A stretch of DNA of 24,478 nt, from positions 1 through 24,478 of the forward strand of contig VGFF01000016.1 of the NCBI GenBank assembly GCA_016868955.1, written 5' to 3'. Positions 23,676 to 24,478 of the stretch are shown piece after piece; positions within the stretch are counted from its first letter, which is position 1; every line of letters starts with the position of its first letter. The notes beneath the pieces were generated by a model. It made no database searches. It was not told where the DNA came from and saw only the letters and a list, made by a program, of their open reading frames with translations. Origin of the DNA: Armatimonadota bacterium (lineage in GTDB: Bacteria > Sysuimicrobiota > Sysuimicrobiia > Sysuimicrobiales > VGFF01). A program made the translations under genes and the position numbers.

Positions 23676-24478
23676 TTGCAGCACGGAGAATTCAAGGTCT
23701 TCTCGGGAACGGCGAATCGGCCGCTGTCACAGGAGATCGCCGACTACCTCCGTATCCCGCTCGGAAAGGTGCACATCGAGCGGTTCGCCGACGGCGAGAT
23801 CTACGTCCGCTACGACGAGAACGCCCGCGGCGTCGATGCGTTCGTCGTCCAGCCGTTGTGCCACCCCGTCAACGAGAACCTGCTCGAGCTGCTGATCATG
23901 ATCGACGCCTTGCGCCGCGCGTCCGCCGACCGCATCACGGCCGTGATCCCGTACTACGCATATGCTCGGCAAGATAGGAAATCGGCGCCGCGCGAGCCGA
24001 TCACGGCGCGGCTGATCGCCGACCTGCTGATGGCGGCCGGCATCAATCGCGTCCTGACGATGGATCTCGACGCCGACCAAATCGAGGGCTTCTTCACGAT
24101 TCCCGTCGACCACTTGCGGGCGCTGCCGTTGTTCGCGGAGGCGCTGTCGGTGCGCCGCATCGAGAATGCGGTCGTCGTCGCTCCGGACGACGGCGCGGTC
24201 AAGCAGGCGAAGCGCCTCGCCGATCGGCTCAGCTTGCCGCTGGCCGTCGTCTTCCAGCGGCGCACCGACGGCGCCAAGGCGCCCGTGCAGCTCGTCGGCG
24301 AGGTCGCCGGGCGCACGCCGATCCTCATCGACCGCATCATCGCGACGGCGGGCACCGTGGAAACGGCGATCGAAATGCTCGTCGAAGCCGGGGCCCGTCG
24401 GGAGATGTACGTGTGCGCGACGCACGCGGTCTTGGCGCCGCCGTCGCTCCAGCGTCTGGAGCGCCCCGAGATTCGCGA
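23676..24478 (+). CDS. Ribose-phosphate pyrophosphokinase-like protein, divergent active site, cut by window end
   Basis: The first 267 residues of a Prs-type protein (family about 315). The fold is unmistakable: FSGTANRPLSQEIADYL, ERFADGEIYVRYDENARG, VIPYYAYARQDRK and ADQIEGFF. Active Prs makes PRPP from ribose 5-phosphate and ATP. Three key positions differ, however. The catalytic histidine of DLHA(E/D)QIQGFF is Asp (D132, DLDADQ). The catalytic lysine of the DKRR loop is Gln (Q194, FQRR). The PRPP loop V-V-D-D-x-x-x-T-A/G-G-T reads LIDRIIATAGT, with R220 for the second Asp. It may therefore be a regulatory or pseudo-enzyme paralogue. The TTG at 23676 lies one base after the spoVS stop; the initial GCACGGAGAA is already inside the gene, so the start is moderately certain. 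Confidence 0.85.
   Translation, partial: MQHGEFKVFSGTANRPLSQEIADYLRIPLGKVHIERFADGEIYVRYDENARGVDAFVVQPLCHPVNENLLELLIMIDALRRASADRITAVIPYYAYARQDRKSAPREPITARLIADLLMAAGINRVLTMDLDADQIEGFFTIPVDHLRALPLFAEALSVRRIENAVVVAPDDGAVKQAKRLADRLSLPLAVVFQRRTDGAKAPVQLVGEVAGRTPILIDRIIATAGTVETAIEMLVEAGARREMYVCATHAVLAPPSLQRLERPEIR

Overview
The window is high-GC chromosomal DNA with closely packed genes, many overlapping by 4 bp and several starting with TTG or GTG. The gene set mixes families typical of Bacillota and other Terrabacteria (mrfAB/yprAB, spoVS, long-form hpf next to secA, DUF3048, the DUF5693-csaB-tagA surface-polymer trio) with an apolipoprotein N-acyltransferase (lnt), which is usual in diderms and Actinobacteria. 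My inference is an uncultured Terrabacteria-side lineage, of the Armatimonadota/Eremiobacterota/Sysuimicrobiota kind. No gene here fixes the phylum. I see no CRISPR array, intact transposon, tRNA or rRNA.

Layout. (1) 1-747: wreckage of a sugar-utilisation locus. It holds the C-terminus of a LacI-family regulator with a frameshift, then one ORF that starts as a DegT/DnrJ aminotransferase and ends as a MalG-type permease. (2) 815-4851: a promoter and a four-gene moxR-DUF58-VWA-VWA operon (a chaperone-type ATPase with MIDAS-domain membrane proteins). (3) 4859-5130 minus: a decayed SRPBCC/AHSA1 gene. (4) 5188-9202: a probable damage-repair operon with a LexA-like palindromic operator over a TATAAT box, then mrfA (helicase), mrfB (exonuclease) and an unrecognised 139-aa gene. 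(5) 9203-10129: a sparse region with inverted repeats and one orphan ORF. (6) 10130-11649: a 2-hydroxyacid dehydrogenase convergent with a DUF402 protein. (7) 11741-23274: one long co-directional run: hpf (frameshifted), a DUF3048 gene, secA, lnt (fused to a CPBP-like domain), prfB (with the classical programmed +1 frameshift), DUF5693, csaB and tagA/wecG. It covers ribosome hibernation, secretion, lipoprotein maturation, termination and surface-polymer synthesis. (8) 23411-24478: spoVS and a ribose-phosphate pyrophosphokinase-like gene cut by the window end, in which three active-site positions are changed.

Besides the genuine recoding in prfB, single-base frame breaks appear in the LacI, SRPBCC, hpf and probably lnt genes. 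This suggests either indel errors in the assembly or local gene decay, so small broken genes should be read with that in mind. The points most worth a second look are the catalytically altered Prs-like protein, the Lnt-CPBP fusion, the mrfAB operon with its operator and unknown third gene, and the in-frame DegT-MalG chimera.
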